A stretch of DNA of 15,377 bases, taken from assembly GCA_023423415.1 (NCBI GenBank), contig JAFAFP010000179.1, positions 1 through 15,377 on the forward strand, written 5' to 3'. Every line of letters starts with the position of its first letter. Position 1 is the first letter of the stretch. The position numbers and the translations under genes are program-made. Below, one piece after another: positions 1 through 6,674 of the stretch. The stretch comes from Pseudomonadota bacterium (lineage in GTDB: Bacteria; Pseudomonadota; Alphaproteobacteria; Rhizobiales; Xanthobacteraceae). A model generated the notes under the pieces. The model saw only the letters and a list, made by a program, of their open reading frames with translations, was not told where the DNA came from and searched no databases.

Positions 1-594
1 CCCGGTATAGCCCTTGTCCGGCGTTGCCTTGTCGTTTCGCCGAAACGACAAGGCAAGATCGAACCGTCGTCGCCCATCAAAGATCGAAAGTTTGCGCTCG
101 CAGGCCGAAGCTGAAACCGGATCGCTCGCAGGTGCAGGAAGAAGCAGCGCCGTCAATGGATCGGCGATGTCCAGCTTGTGCGCATCGGTGACCGGAATAC
201 GATCAGTGTCGGGATCGGTTTCTTCGATCTTCAGATCACGCACGCGCCCGGCATCCAGCGTCATCTGCACACCGGACTTTTCCTTTTCACGCGTAAAGGC
301 GGAAACGTAGTTCGTGGCTTGCGGACGCGCATCCTTCACGATCCCTTTGACCGACACGGTGCCTTCGCCATTCAGCAGCATGCTGAAGATGCCGCTCGCG
401 CGTCCGGTTGCCGATGCGTTGTAGTCCGCCAGGCCGAACTGGGCCTGCCACGTAAACTTGCCGAGCGGAAAGCCGTTGACCGAAAGCGTGTAGCGCGCGT
501 CGAAACTGCCCTGTGCGAAGGCCGCATGTGGAACGCTCGTTGCCGCAAGCATCACGGCACCAGCAACGAAGATTTTCACCAGAGCTCGCCGCAT
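1..594 (-). CDS. DUF3108 domain-containing secreted protein (3' end outside window)
   Basis: An open frame runs leftward from an ATG at 594 off the left edge, giving 198 codons without a stop. The start MRRALVKIFVAGAVMLAATS is a classic signal peptide (basic n-region, hydrophobic core) with probable cleavage after AFA near residue 31, so the protein should be exported. The mature part shows the DUF3108 pattern: an early YTLSVNGFPLGKF segment, alternating beta-strand-like sequence, an RPQATNYVS segment, and FDGRRRFDLALSF near the cut end. The family's role is unknown; envelope-localised beta-rich proteins are usual. The C-terminus is missing only because the window ends. The DUF427 gene stops 13 bases upstream on the same strand, so the two are probably co-transcribed. 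A perfect inverted repeat with 16-bp arms lies inside the reading frame at 24-56. Family call is fairly secure, function is not. Confidence 0.75.
   Translation of the reverse strand, partial: MRRALVKIFVAGAVMLAATSVPHAAFAQGSFDARYTLSVNGFPLGKFTWQAQFGLADYNASATGRASGIFSMLLNGEGTVSVKGIVKDARPQATNYVSAFTREKEKSGVQMTLDAGRVRDLKIEETDPDTDRIPVTDAHKLDIADPLTALLLPAPASDPVSASACERKLSIFDGRRRFDLALSFRRNDKATPDKGYTG
24..56. repeat. Perfect 16-bp inverted repeat with 1-nt centre inside the DUF3108 gene
   Basis: Bases 24-39 (TTGCCTTGTCGTTTCG) are the exact reverse complement of 41-56, with only base 40 between them. The repeat lies fully within the DUF3108 coding frame and encodes LALSFRRNDKA. It could extrude a cruciform or form an mRNA hairpin, but with a one-base centre the innermost pairs must open to make a loop. 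No function can be assigned. Confidence 0.9.
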
Positions 595-607
595 TCGATG
601 CTGCCGT

Positions 608-979
608 TCAATCGCTCAACGGTAACAGTTCGATGGAGTCGACGCGCGCCGGATAAAAAGCAAGGTGGTCCGCGATCTCCGCGACCGCCGGGTAGGGCGA
701 TTCATAGGTCCAGACGGCATTGGCAGACGTTCGGTCGCCAGCATCGATGCTGTAGTACGCGGCGTCACCCTTGTAGGGGCAGTAACTGGATGCGTCCGTC
801 CTTGTCAGGAGGCTCATATCCGCATCTTCACGCGGGATATAATAGACGGCCGGATAGGACGCTTCCTGCAGGGTTCGGGCGCTGCGTGTGTCGGCAATCA
901 CCCGGTCGCCATGCATGATGCGAACCCGCTGCGCGGCGGGCGCAATGCTGATCGGGTGACTGGCGTCGGGAATTCTCAT
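608..979 (-). CDS. DUF427 domain-containing protein
   Basis: This 123-residue protein matches the compact DUF427 family (usually 90-130 residues). Visible family signatures are VRIMHGDRVIADT near the N-terminus, the YYIPREDADMSLL strand, the SYCPYKGDAAYYSI core at about residues 64-77, and WTYESPYPAVAEIADHLAFY towards the C-terminus. No signal peptide or membrane segment is seen, so it should be cytoplasmic. The family has a small beta-rich fold and no firmly established reaction, so no function is assigned. I chose the ATG at 979; a TTG four codons upstream (991) is in frame but less likely. It lies 13 bases upstream of the DUF3108 gene on the same strand, suggesting one transcript. Confidence 0.85.
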   Translation of the reverse strand: MRIPDASHPISIAPAAQRVRIMHGDRVIADTRSARTLQEASYPAVYYIPREDADMSLLTRTDASSYCPYKGDAAYYSIDAGDRTSANAVWTYESPYPAVAEIADHLAFYPARVDSIELLPLSD

Positions 980-1104
980 CGCTTGCACCAATATCGCGTT
1001 GGGTTACCGCAATAAATAGGTGGTTTTACCCTTTTTAAACGGACCTGCCGGCGCCGATGAACCTTTCATTGGTATTTGGCGACTAAAGGGCATCGGCTTC
1101 AAGA

Positions 1105-1323
1105 ATGGCGGAAACGATGCAACTGACCAGCTTTCAGGTCTCGGAATTGAAGAAACTCCTCACCGGCGAGCAGCCTCTGGCGCGTTTCTGCGACAGTGCC
1201 GAGGGCGAGGTTCTGTGCCGGAGCGGTTTCGTTCGCGTCCAGCCGCCCAAAGTGGGTATCCGGTCAATGGTTACCCTCACCGACAGCGGCCGGTTGGAAC
1301 TGGCGCGCCACGCGGCGGTGTGA
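1105..1323 (+). CDS. Small hypothetical protein, 72 aa
   Basis: This short frame has the same strong third-position G/C bias as its neighbours, which supports it being translated. I do not recognise a family with certainty. The sequence reads as a helix (TSFQVSELKKLLTG), a loop with two cysteines (Cys29 and Cys38), then a beta-like stretch and LTDSGRLELARHAAV. That ending resembles the wing and last helix of small winged-helix proteins, where LT-D-GR-L is common, but this is only a resemblance. There is no signal peptide or membrane segment. The ATG at 1105 gives 72 residues; a second in-frame ATG at 1117 follows GGCGGA at a plausible ribosome-binding distance and would give 68. It ends 20 bases before the stop of the convergent microprotein gene. 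Confidence 0.5.
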   Translation: MAETMQLTSFQVSELKKLLTGEQPLARFCDSAEGEVLCRSGFVRVQPPKVGIRSMVTLTDSGRLELARHAAV

Positions 1324-1343
1324 GTTCCAGCCGTTTTCGCAGG

Positions 1344-1478
1344 TCACCGGCCCGATCGGCCGCGGCGGAGCAGCACTGTCACCACTGCGCCGACGAGGAT
1401 GCCGATGACGAAAACGGCAGCTCCAATCGTGAGGAGTTGAGATGTGATGGTCTGTTCGACCAATGCCCCGAGGCCCAT
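1344..1478 (-). CDS. 44-aa single-pass membrane microprotein
   Basis: A leftward frame of 44 codons begins MGLGALVEQTITSQLLTIGA at an ATG at 1478. It is preceded by purine-rich GGAAGGAACGGTGAGGGC, which offers a good Shine-Dalgarno match. Residues about 16-37 are an uninterrupted hydrophobic helix (LLTIGAAVFVIGILVGAVVTVL), followed by a basic tail (LLRRGRSGR). This arrangement predicts one transmembrane helix with the positive C-terminus on the cytoplasmic side. No enzymatic motif is present and I recognise no named family; small alphaproteobacterial membrane proteins of this build are often unannotated. The gene is convergent with the 72-residue frame to its left. Its start, ribosome-binding site and sharply hydrophobic composition make chance unlikely, but expression is not shown. 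Confidence 0.6.
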   Translation of the reverse strand: MGLGALVEQTITSQLLTIGAAVFVIGILVGAVVTVLLRRGRSGR

Positions 1479-1669
1479 GCCCTCACCGTTCCTTCCGTGC
1501 TTCGAAGCAACTTAATGTGCCGGTTCTGAAATTCGATAGTGCGAATACCGGCAATGTGAGGGTGATATTGCAACGACTGCCGACGTCGTGCGCAGATTGA
1601 CGCAGTTGACAATTTCTTTGAATTTGCCGCTGTTGGCGTGTCTCCGTTTCTCAATGTGGATACAGGGAC
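1479..1669. other. Intergenic region between divergent microprotein and papain-fold genes
   Basis: No gene is seen in these 191 bases. The region should hold promoters for both flanking genes. It contains the dyad ATTCG-N6-CGAAT at 1531-1546 and a TTGACA at 1606-1611, but no convincing -10 box lies at the right distance from that TTGACA. Confidence 0.5.
1531..1546. promoter_or_regulatory. Dyad ATTCG-N6-CGAAT, possible regulator site
   Basis: The sequence ATTCGATAGTGCGAAT is a perfect 5-bp dyad with a 6-base spacer, 124 bases upstream of the papain-fold gene's ATG and about 50 bases upstream of the divergent microprotein gene. Its TTCG-N6-CGAA skeleton equals that of the tandem sites before the CoA-transferase operon. 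A regulatory role is inferred only from symmetry, position and this similarity. Confidence 0.35.
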
Positions 1670-2590
1670 ATGGTCTGTTTTTCTTATATTGGCTCCGGAC
1701 CATACTGCTATTCGAACTCTTTCGCGATGATGATGGGCGCATCCGCGCCATCGACGGCGGTCATCGAATTCGCAACAGGTAGTCCTTTCGGAATGCAACT
1801 GGTCGACGGATCATTGCCATTCTTCGATCCCTATGGCTGGACGCCGGAAGCTGGCTTCGATGATGCGTTGAGCGTGCTCGGCTGGGAATCCAACGTCATG
1901 AATGGACAGGACGCAGAGCACGCTCTGACCTGTCTGCGGGATGCGTTGCAGCGCGGACCGGTGTGGGTCGGCCCTGTTGAAATGGGTCATCTTCGTCACC
2001 AGCCGGGGAAGACCGGGCCGATTGGCGCGGATCACTACGTGGTGATTCTCGAGATCAGCGATACGCACGTGCTGATGCACGATCCCGAGGGTTATCCCTA
2101 TGCATCGTTGCCGATTGCTGACTTCATGAATGCATGGCGTGCGGATTCGCTCGACTATGGCGATGCCTATACCATGCGAACGGACTTCCGCCGCGTCAGG
2201 CAAGTCGCCGAAGAGGATGTTCTCCGGGCAGCAATTCCCATCGCGCTGCATTGGCTCTCCATGCGCGGCAACGCGCACCTGACGCCAAGGACAATTGGGA
2301 ACGGTCATGCGGCAGAACAACTGGCGTTGCGGATTGAACGCGGTTGCAGCGACGGTTTGCGCGATCATCTCATTCAGTTCGCCGTGCGCGTCGGCGCGCG
2401 CCGCGCCAACGATGCATCCCTGTGTCTTGAGCGCATTGGCCTTACCGAGGCAGCGAAAGTCTCCTCGACACAGGCGCGGCTGATCGGTTCGCTCCAATAC
2501 CAGCTTGTCAGTGGTGACGATGCCGGAGCGGCTGAAGCGCTCCGTCGGCTTGCGCCAACTTACGAGGCGTTGGCGCATCTTTTGCGATAA
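1670..2590 (+). CDS. Papain-fold (C39-like / BtrH-N-like) cysteine protein with C-terminal helical domain
   Basis: The 306-residue protein has the layout of a papain-like C39/BtrH-N fold. A likely nucleophile Cys13 sits in GPYCYSNSFAMMMG at the head of the first helix. A GPVWVGPVEMG strand follows at about 96-106, then GADHYVVILEI with candidate catalytic His122, then HVLMHDPEGYPYASLP with candidate Asp138. Residues about 180-306 look all-helical and lack recognisable catalytic motifs. No signal peptide is evident, so it is probably cytoplasmic. C39 members cleave leader peptides, while BtrH-type relatives transfer acyl groups from carrier proteins; sequence alone does not decide between peptidase and acyltransferase. 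No biosynthetic cluster, transporter or precursor peptide is visible nearby, so it appears solitary. The ATG at 1670 follows an AGGGA that is rather close. Fold call is moderate; reaction unknown. Confidence 0.6.
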   Translation: MVCFSYIGSGPYCYSNSFAMMMGASAPSTAVIEFATGSPFGMQLVDGSLPFFDPYGWTPEAGFDDALSVLGWESNVMNGQDAEHALTCLRDALQRGPVWVGPVEMGHLRHQPGKTGPIGADHYVVILEISDTHVLMHDPEGYPYASLPIADFMNAWRADSLDYGDAYTMRTDFRRVRQVAEEDVLRAAIPIALHWLSMRGNAHLTPRTIGNGHAAEQLALRIERGCSDGLRDHLIQFAVRVGARRANDASLCLERIGLTEAAKVSSTQARLIGSLQYQLVSGDDAGAAEALRRLAPTYEALAHLLR

Positions 2591-2618
2591 GCCCGGCTCT
2601 TCTTCACCCGAACCGGTA

Positions 2619-2647
2619 GCCACTTCGTTCGAAACGCTCGAGGTGGC
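2619..2647. terminator. Hairpin between convergent genes, candidate bidirectional terminator
   Basis: Bases 2619-2627 pair with 2639-2647 over nine base pairs, one of them a G·T wobble, leaving an 11-base loop. The hairpin lies in the 61-base gap between the papain-fold gene and the convergent flavin monooxygenase gene. There is no clear T-run on either side, so intrinsic termination is uncertain; it may instead protect the 3' ends. Confidence 0.4.
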
Positions 2648-2651
2648 GACG

Positions 2652-3674
2652 TCAGCGCCAACCAAGCCCAGGCGCGACGTGAGTCAGAATCGCCTCAATG
2701 ACATGCGCGTTGTAGTCAACGCCAAGTTGGTTGGGGACGGTCAGGAGCAGTGTGTCGGCCTCGGCGATGGCTTCATCTTTTCTCAGTTGTTCGATGAGGA
2801 CGTCCGGCTCGGCGGCGTAACTGCGACCGAAAATCGCCCGGGTCTTCTCGTCGATGAAGCCAATGTGATCCTGATCCGGGTCTCCTTGTCCGAAATAGTC
2901 GCGGTCGCGGTCATCAACCAGCGCGAAGATGCTCCGGCTGACGGACACCCGTGGCTCGCGTTCGTGACCGGCCTCCTTCCATGCCTTGCGGAACACACGG
3001 ATCTGATCGGCTTGCTGGATGTGGAAAGGCAGTCCGCTCTCATCATCCTTGAGCGTGGAGCTTTGCAGGTTCATTCCCAGCTTGGCCGCCCAGGTCGCGG
3101 TGGCGTTCGAGGCGGCGCCCCACCAGATCCGGTCGCGCAGGCCTTCCGAATGCGGCTCGATGCGCAGCAAGCCTCGGGGATTGGGGAACATCGGCCGAGG
3201 GTTCGGCTTTGCGAAGCCTTCGCCGCGTAAGATATCGAGCAGGACTTCCGCGTGACGGCGGCCCATGTCGGCGTCGGTCTGACCCTCGGGCGGGGCATAA
3301 CCGAAGTAACGCCAGCCATCGATCACCTGCTCCGGCGAGCCGCGGCTGATGCCCAATTGCAGACGCCCGCCGGCGATGATGTCGGCCGCGCCCGCGTCTT
3401 CAGCCATATAAAGCGGATTCTCGTACCGCATGTCGATGACCGCCGTGCCGATCTCGATGCGGCTGGTCTTGGCGCCGATCGCCGCCAGCAGCGGGAACGG
3501 TGAGCCGAGTTGACGGGCGAAGTGATGCACGCGGAAATATGCCCCGTCCGCGCCCAGTTCCTCGGCGGCAACAGCCAGGTCAATGGACTGCAGGAGCGCG
3601 TCCGATGCCGACCGCGTCTGCGAGTGCGGCGAGGGCGTCCAGTGTCCGAACGATAGGAAGCCGATCTTCTTCAT
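2652..3674 (-). CDS. LLM-class flavin-dependent oxidoreductase (luciferase-like monooxygenase)
   Basis: The 340-residue protein is a full-length bacterial-luciferase-like TIM barrel, the usual size for the family. Signatures in order are KKIGFLSFGHW at the N-terminus, AEELGADGAYFRVHHFARQ around 35-53, LLAAIGAKTSRIEIGTAVID around 60-80, and GGRLQLGISRGSPEQVIDGW around 100-120. These proteins use reduced FMN or F420 to oxygenate or reduce small substrates in the cytoplasm; the substrate here cannot be inferred. I prefer the ATG at 3674, which has CGGGA upstream at good spacing. The ATG two codons upstream at 3680 lacks a spaced ribosome-binding site. No flavin reductase gene lies next to it, so reduced flavin would have to come from elsewhere. 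It is convergent with the papain-fold gene and probably monocistronic. Confidence 0.9.
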   Translation of the reverse strand: MKKIGFLSFGHWTPSPHSQTRSASDALLQSIDLAVAAEELGADGAYFRVHHFARQLGSPFPLLAAIGAKTSRIEIGTAVIDMRYENPLYMAEDAGAADIIAGGRLQLGISRGSPEQVIDGWRYFGYAPPEGQTDADMGRRHAEVLLDILRGEGFAKPNPRPMFPNPRGLLRIEPHSEGLRDRIWWGAASNATATWAAKLGMNLQSSTLKDDESGLPFHIQQADQIRVFRKAWKEAGHEREPRVSVSRSIFALVDDRDRDYFGQGDPDQDHIGFIDEKTRAIFGRSYAAEPDVLIEQLRKDEAIAEADTLLLTVPNQLGVDYNAHVIEAILTHVAPGLGWR

Positions 3675-3716
3675 AATCATCCCGTGTAAAGGTTTGCCTC
3701 GTGCAGGCTAGGTCTC

Positions 3717-3938
3717 ATGCACGGAAAGCATTTGGACGTCAGCGTTCATGCCGAATGCGTACCGGCGCCGCGCCAAGGGCCGCTACCCCCCAACGAACTC
3801 AGCATGATTATTGGCGCGAGGAAGATGAATATGGATGCTCCGGAGGAGATGAAGCCAGGCACACTTATGCTCTTGTTTGCTCGGTGCAATCCGGATCCGA
3901 TCCAACCTTGGATGATGATCGACAAATCGCCCGGCTAA
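3717..3938 (+). CDS. Possible small hypothetical protein, 73 aa
   Basis: This frame fills most of the gap between the flavin monooxygenase and hydrolase genes. Its stop codon lies two bases before an intrinsic terminator with a T5 run in the same direction, which is the position expected of a real gene. Against this, the sequence (rich in Met and Pro, with MIIGARKMNMDAPEEMKPG in the middle) matches no family I know, the ribosome-binding site is weak, and codon use is less G/C-biased at third positions than in neighbours. It may be a degraded gene or non-coding. Confidence 0.25.
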   Translation: MHGKHLDVSVHAECVPAPRQGPLPPNELSMIIGARKMNMDAPEEMKPGTLMLLFARCNPDPIQPWMMIDKSPG

Positions 3939-3939
3939 A

Positions 3940-3976
3940 AGCGGCAAGGTCAGGTCAACCTTGCCGCTCCATTTTT
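3940..3976. terminator. Strong intrinsic terminator, active in both directions
   Basis: AGCGGCAAGGT (3940-3950) pairs perfectly over 11 bp with ACCTTGCCGCT (3958-3968) around a 7-base loop. On the plus strand a T5 run follows at 3972-3976. On the minus strand the stem is followed at once by TTTT (complement of 3936-3940). It lies directly after the stop of the leftward hydrolase gene and should end the pirin-hydrolase transcript. Confidence 0.9.
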
Positions 3977-3993
3977 GCGACGATTTTCAGCAG

Positions 3994-4683
3994 TCAGGCG
4001 CGGGTCGAGTCGAGTTGTTCGTGATTCTTCTCGACCTCCTGAGCCTTCATGTAGCTCTCGATGAGAAGCGCGTAGGGCGGGAAGATCTTCGTATAGACCT
4101 CGGCCCATTCCTGTGCGTCAGGACGGTTCCAGGTCTTCTGCAGTTCCGAGGCGACAGCCGCCGCATCCATTGGCACCACGCCGGCCTGCACCACGCGGGC
4201 GAGCGCAATTTCCTGCGCCATCTTCGAATAAGTGCCGGAGGCATCGACCACCGCAAAGACCTTGTAGCCATCATGCGCAGCAGCGATAGCCGGAAAGGCC
4301 ATGCAGACGCTGGTGATCGTGCCGGCGATAATCAGGGTCTTGCGTCCCGTCGCCTTCACGGCGGCGACAAAATCGGCATTGTCCCAGGCATTGATCTCAC
4401 CCTTGCGCGCCACGTACTTCGCATGCGGAGCGTTCTGGTGAATTTCCGGGATCAACGGCCCGTTGGGTCCTTGCGGCACCGAAGCCGTGGTGATGACCGG
4501 GATCTTGGCGAGCGTCGCCATCTTGGCCAGTGCCGTCGCATGGTTGCGCAAGACGGGCATCGGCATGTCGGCGACGGTCTGGAACAGGCCGCTCTGATGA
4601 TCGATCAAGAGCATGACCGCGTCATTCGTGTCGATGACGGGCTTCTGTCCGTTGAAGTTGGCAATGGTGGTGGGCGTGCTCAT
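3994..4683 (-). CDS. Isochorismatase-family cysteine hydrolase (YcaC-like)
   Basis: The 229-residue protein carries the cysteine-hydrolase triad of the isochorismatase superfamily: Asp28 in MLLIDHQSGLF, Lys94 in YVARKGEINAW, and Cys127 in GTITSVCMAFPA. The last motif includes the usual non-proline cis-peptide region before the nucleophile. Length and the conserved DNADFVAAVKATGRKTLIIA stretch fit the YcaC subgroup, which forms octamers and hydrolyses unidentified amides or esters. True isochorismate hydrolysis is not implied. The C-terminal tail after residue 185 (YTKIFPPYALLIESYMKAQ) is helical and common in this subgroup. The protein should be cytoplasmic. It is the second gene of a leftward pair after pirin, separated by 78 bases containing a hairpin, and is followed by a strong terminator. 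Control by the divergent LysR regulator is likely. Confidence 0.9.
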   Translation of the reverse strand: MSTPTTIANFNGQKPVIDTNDAVMLLIDHQSGLFQTVADMPMPVLRNHATALAKMATLAKIPVITTASVPQGPNGPLIPEIHQNAPHAKYVARKGEINAWDNADFVAAVKATGRKTLIIAGTITSVCMAFPAIAAAHDGYKVFAVVDASGTYSKMAQEIALARVVQAGVVPMDAAAVASELQKTWNRPDAQEWAEVYTKIFPPYALLIESYMKAQEVEKNHEQLDSTRA

Positions 4684-4732
4684 GGGTCTTCTCTTTGTGA
4701 GCTTGAGGTTGGTTGGAGGTGTTGGGTGGAGT

Positions 4733-4758
4733 TGACCGCGCCCACTGGGCCGCGGTCA
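4733..4758 (-). other. Intercistronic hairpin between pirin and hydrolase genes
   Basis: TGACCGCG (4733-4740) pairs perfectly with CGCGGTCA (4751-4758), and the loop contains an inner CCC/GGG pairing. The hairpin begins three bases after the pirin stop codon in the transcribed direction. No T-run follows it, so it is more likely a 3'-end stabiliser, processing site or partial attenuator than a complete terminator. Confidence 0.55.
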
Positions 4759-4761
4759 CGT

Positions 4762-5628
4762 TCAGGCGGCGATCTCGCCGAAGCGGCCGCTCTGGAAGTC
4801 GACCATCGCCTGTCTGATCTCGTCGGCCGTGTTCATCACGAACGGGCCATGCATGACGACCGGCTCGTCGATCGGTTCGCCGCTGAGGAGCAGCACAGAG
4901 GCGTCGGTGTCGGCGTCCAGCGTGACGGCGCCGCCACTGCGATCGAGCAGCACGAATTGTGCTTCTCGTGCAGGAGTATCGCCGTTCACGCGCACAGCGC
5001 CCTTGAGCACGACAAGACCGATCGTGTGCCCCTCGGGCAAGGTCAGCGATGCATTGCCATCCCGGTTAAGGCGGAGATCCCACACGTCGATTGGCGTGAA
5101 GGTCCGCGCCGGCCCGCGCTGGCCCGCAAACTCGCCGGCAATCACACGCAGGGTGCCGGCACCACCAGGCAACGAAACCGACGGGATATCGGCGTTGAGC
5201 AGGGTCTGGTAGCCCGGCTCAGCGTTCTTGTCTCTCGCCGGCAGGTTGACCCAGAGCTGGACCATGTCCAGCGTGCCGCCCTTTTGGGTGAAGGCGGCGG
5301 AGTGGAACTCCTTGTGCAGGATGCCCGAGGCAGCGGTCATCCATTGCACATCGCCAGGGCCGATCACGCCACCTTTGCCGGTGGAATCCCGGTGCTCGAC
5401 CTCTCCTTCATAGACGATGGTCACGGTTTCGAAGCCGCGATGCGGATGGGTACCGACACCGCGGGGCTTGTCGGAGGGCGCGAACTCGGCCGGTCCGGCA
5501 CGGTCGAGCAGCAGGAACGGGCTGACATGCTCGCCATGGCTCATGTGGGAAAACATCGAGCGGACGGGAAATCCGTCGCCAACCCAATGCGGCCTCGGCG
5601 CGCTGTAAACACCAAGTACCTTTCTCAT
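4762..5628 (-). CDS. Pirin family protein
   Basis: The 288-residue protein is a bicupin of the pirin family with the complete metal-binding set in the N-terminal cupin: His61 and His63 in GTHPHRGFETVTIVYEGEVEH, and His105 and Glu107 in SGILHKEFH. The C-terminal pirin_C domain follows, with the VRVNGDTPAREAQFVLLDR and LLSGEPIDEPVVMHGPFVMN segments. Some bacterial pirins act as quercetin dioxygenases and others bind regulatory partners, so the exact role is open. The ATG at 5628 is chosen because AGGAGA precedes it at ideal distance; the open frame extends 27 codons further without family similarity. It is the first gene of a leftward pair with the hydrolase and is divergent from a LysR regulator across a 125-base promoter region, an arrangement suggesting inducible control. 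Confidence 0.92.
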   Translation of the reverse strand: MRKVLGVYSAPRPHWVGDGFPVRSMFSHMSHGEHVSPFLLLDRAGPAEFAPSDKPRGVGTHPHRGFETVTIVYEGEVEHRDSTGKGGVIGPGDVQWMTAASGILHKEFHSAAFTQKGGTLDMVQLWVNLPARDKNAEPGYQTLLNADIPSVSLPGGAGTLRVIAGEFAGQRGPARTFTPIDVWDLRLNRDGNASLTLPEGHTIGLVVLKGAVRVNGDTPAREAQFVLLDRSGGAVTLDADTDASVLLLSGEPIDEPVVMHGPFVMNTADEIRQAMVDFQSGRFGEIAA

Positions 5629-5725
5629 GACGTTTCTCCTTTCGCTGCGCCTTCCGGCGCGTTTGCGTTGGGAGGGAAATAAGTCTGAGACAAATCTGGT
5701 GATAGACACCGATATCGCGCTACAA

Positions 5726-5743
5726 TGTCCTAAATATAGGACA
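5726..5743. promoter_or_regulatory. Palindromic operator in the pirin-LysR divergent promoter region
   Basis: TGTCCTA-AATA-TAGGACA is a perfect 7-4-7 inverted repeat and contains the T-N11-A spacing typical of LysR-type operators. It ends ten bases before the LysR ATG and overlaps a TACAAT (5721-5726) that could be the LysR gene's -10 box. The obvious reading is an autoregulatory and divergent-activation site for the adjacent LysR protein; this is inferred from position and symmetry. Confidence 0.7.
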
Positions 5744-5753
5744 ATTGGCGACC

Positions 5754-6674
5754 ATGCAGGACCTGAACGATCTGCGTTTCTTCGCCGAGGTCGTCGAGCG
5801 GAATGGCTTCGCCGCCGCCGCCCGCAAGCTCGGCATGCCGCGATCCCGGCTCAGCCGGCGTATCGGCCTCCTGGAAAGCCGCCTCGGCGTTCGACTGATC
5901 CAGCGGTCGACCCGGCGCTTCGCCGTGACCGAGATCGGCCGCGAATACTACCGTCACTGTGTGGCGATGCTGGTCGAGGCCGATGCTGCGCAGGAGGTCA
6001 TCGACCGCACGCGCTCCGAGCCGCAAGGCGTGGTGCGAGTCAGCTGTCCGTCCTCGGTGATCTATTTTCAGATCGGCGAAATGATTGCCCGCTTCATGCG
6101 AAAGCATCAGAAGGTGGCGGTGCACCTCGAAAGCACCAACCGGCGCGTTGATGTGATCCGCGAGGGATTCGACCTGGCGATAAGAGTGCGGTTTCCGCCA
6201 CTCGACGACAGCGATCTCGTCATCCGCAAGCTGGCTGAAAGCCCGCAGCGCCTGGTGGCGAGTCCGGCCTTGCTTGAGGGCTGTTTGTCGCGTCCGCTAT
6301 TGCCGGCCGATCTCGCGGCCATGCCGAGCCTGGCATGGGGACCCGCGCACAACGATCATGAATGGTGCCTGGATGGTCCAGGAGGCGCAACCGCAGCGAT
6401 TCCGCACGAGCCGCGTCTTGTCACTGAAGATATGGTGGCCCTCCGATTGGCGGCATTGGACGGCATCGGCGTCTGCCAGTTTCCGACCATGGTGGTTCAG
6501 AAGGATCTGAAAGCCGGCAGGCTGGTCGACATCTTGCCGGAATGGGCGCCGCGATCCGGCATCATCCATGCTGCGTTCCCTTCCAGGAGAGGCTTGCTGC
6601 CTTCCGTGCGGGCCCTGCTGGATTTCCTTGCGAACGACTACGCTGAACGCGGGCAACTGGATGATCACCGATGA
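5754..6674 (+). CDS. LysR-family transcriptional regulator
   Basis: The 306-residue protein is a standard-length LysR regulator. The N-terminal winged helix-turn-helix is clear in LNDLRFFAEVVERNGFAAAA, KLGMPRSRLSRRIGLLE and RLGVRLIQRSTRRFAVTEIG (residues about 3-60). A linker helix and the periplasmic-binding-like effector domain follow from about residue 88, with RVSCPSSVIYF, AVHLESTNRRVDVIREGFDLAIRV and WAPRSGIIHAAFPSRRGLLP segments. The ATG at 5754 is used; an in-frame TTG three codons earlier is less likely. It is divergent from the pirin-hydrolase pair, with a perfect palindrome in between, so those two genes are its probable targets, and it may repress itself. The stop overlaps the start of the next gene by four bases (ATGA). 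The effector is unknown. Confidence 0.95.
   Translation: MQDLNDLRFFAEVVERNGFAAAARKLGMPRSRLSRRIGLLESRLGVRLIQRSTRRFAVTEIGREYYRHCVAMLVEADAAQEVIDRTRSEPQGVVRVSCPSSVIYFQIGEMIARFMRKHQKVAVHLESTNRRVDVIREGFDLAIRVRFPPLDDSDLVIRKLAESPQRLVASPALLEGCLSRPLLPADLAAMPSLAWGPAHNDHEWCLDGPGGATAAIPHEPRLVTEDMVALRLAALDGIGVCQFPTMVVQKDLKAGRLVDILPEWAPRSGIIHAAFPSRRGLLPSVRALLDFLANDYAERGQLDDHR

Noticed and set aside
1606..1634. TTGACA at 1606 as a -35 box for the papain-fold gene
   Set aside because: No acceptable -10 hexamer lies 16-18 bases downstream.
3961..5682. A 573-codon open frame on the plus strand opposite the hydrolase and pirin genes
   Set aside because: It is antisense to two well-recognised genes and has no family features; high GC content creates long antisense frames.
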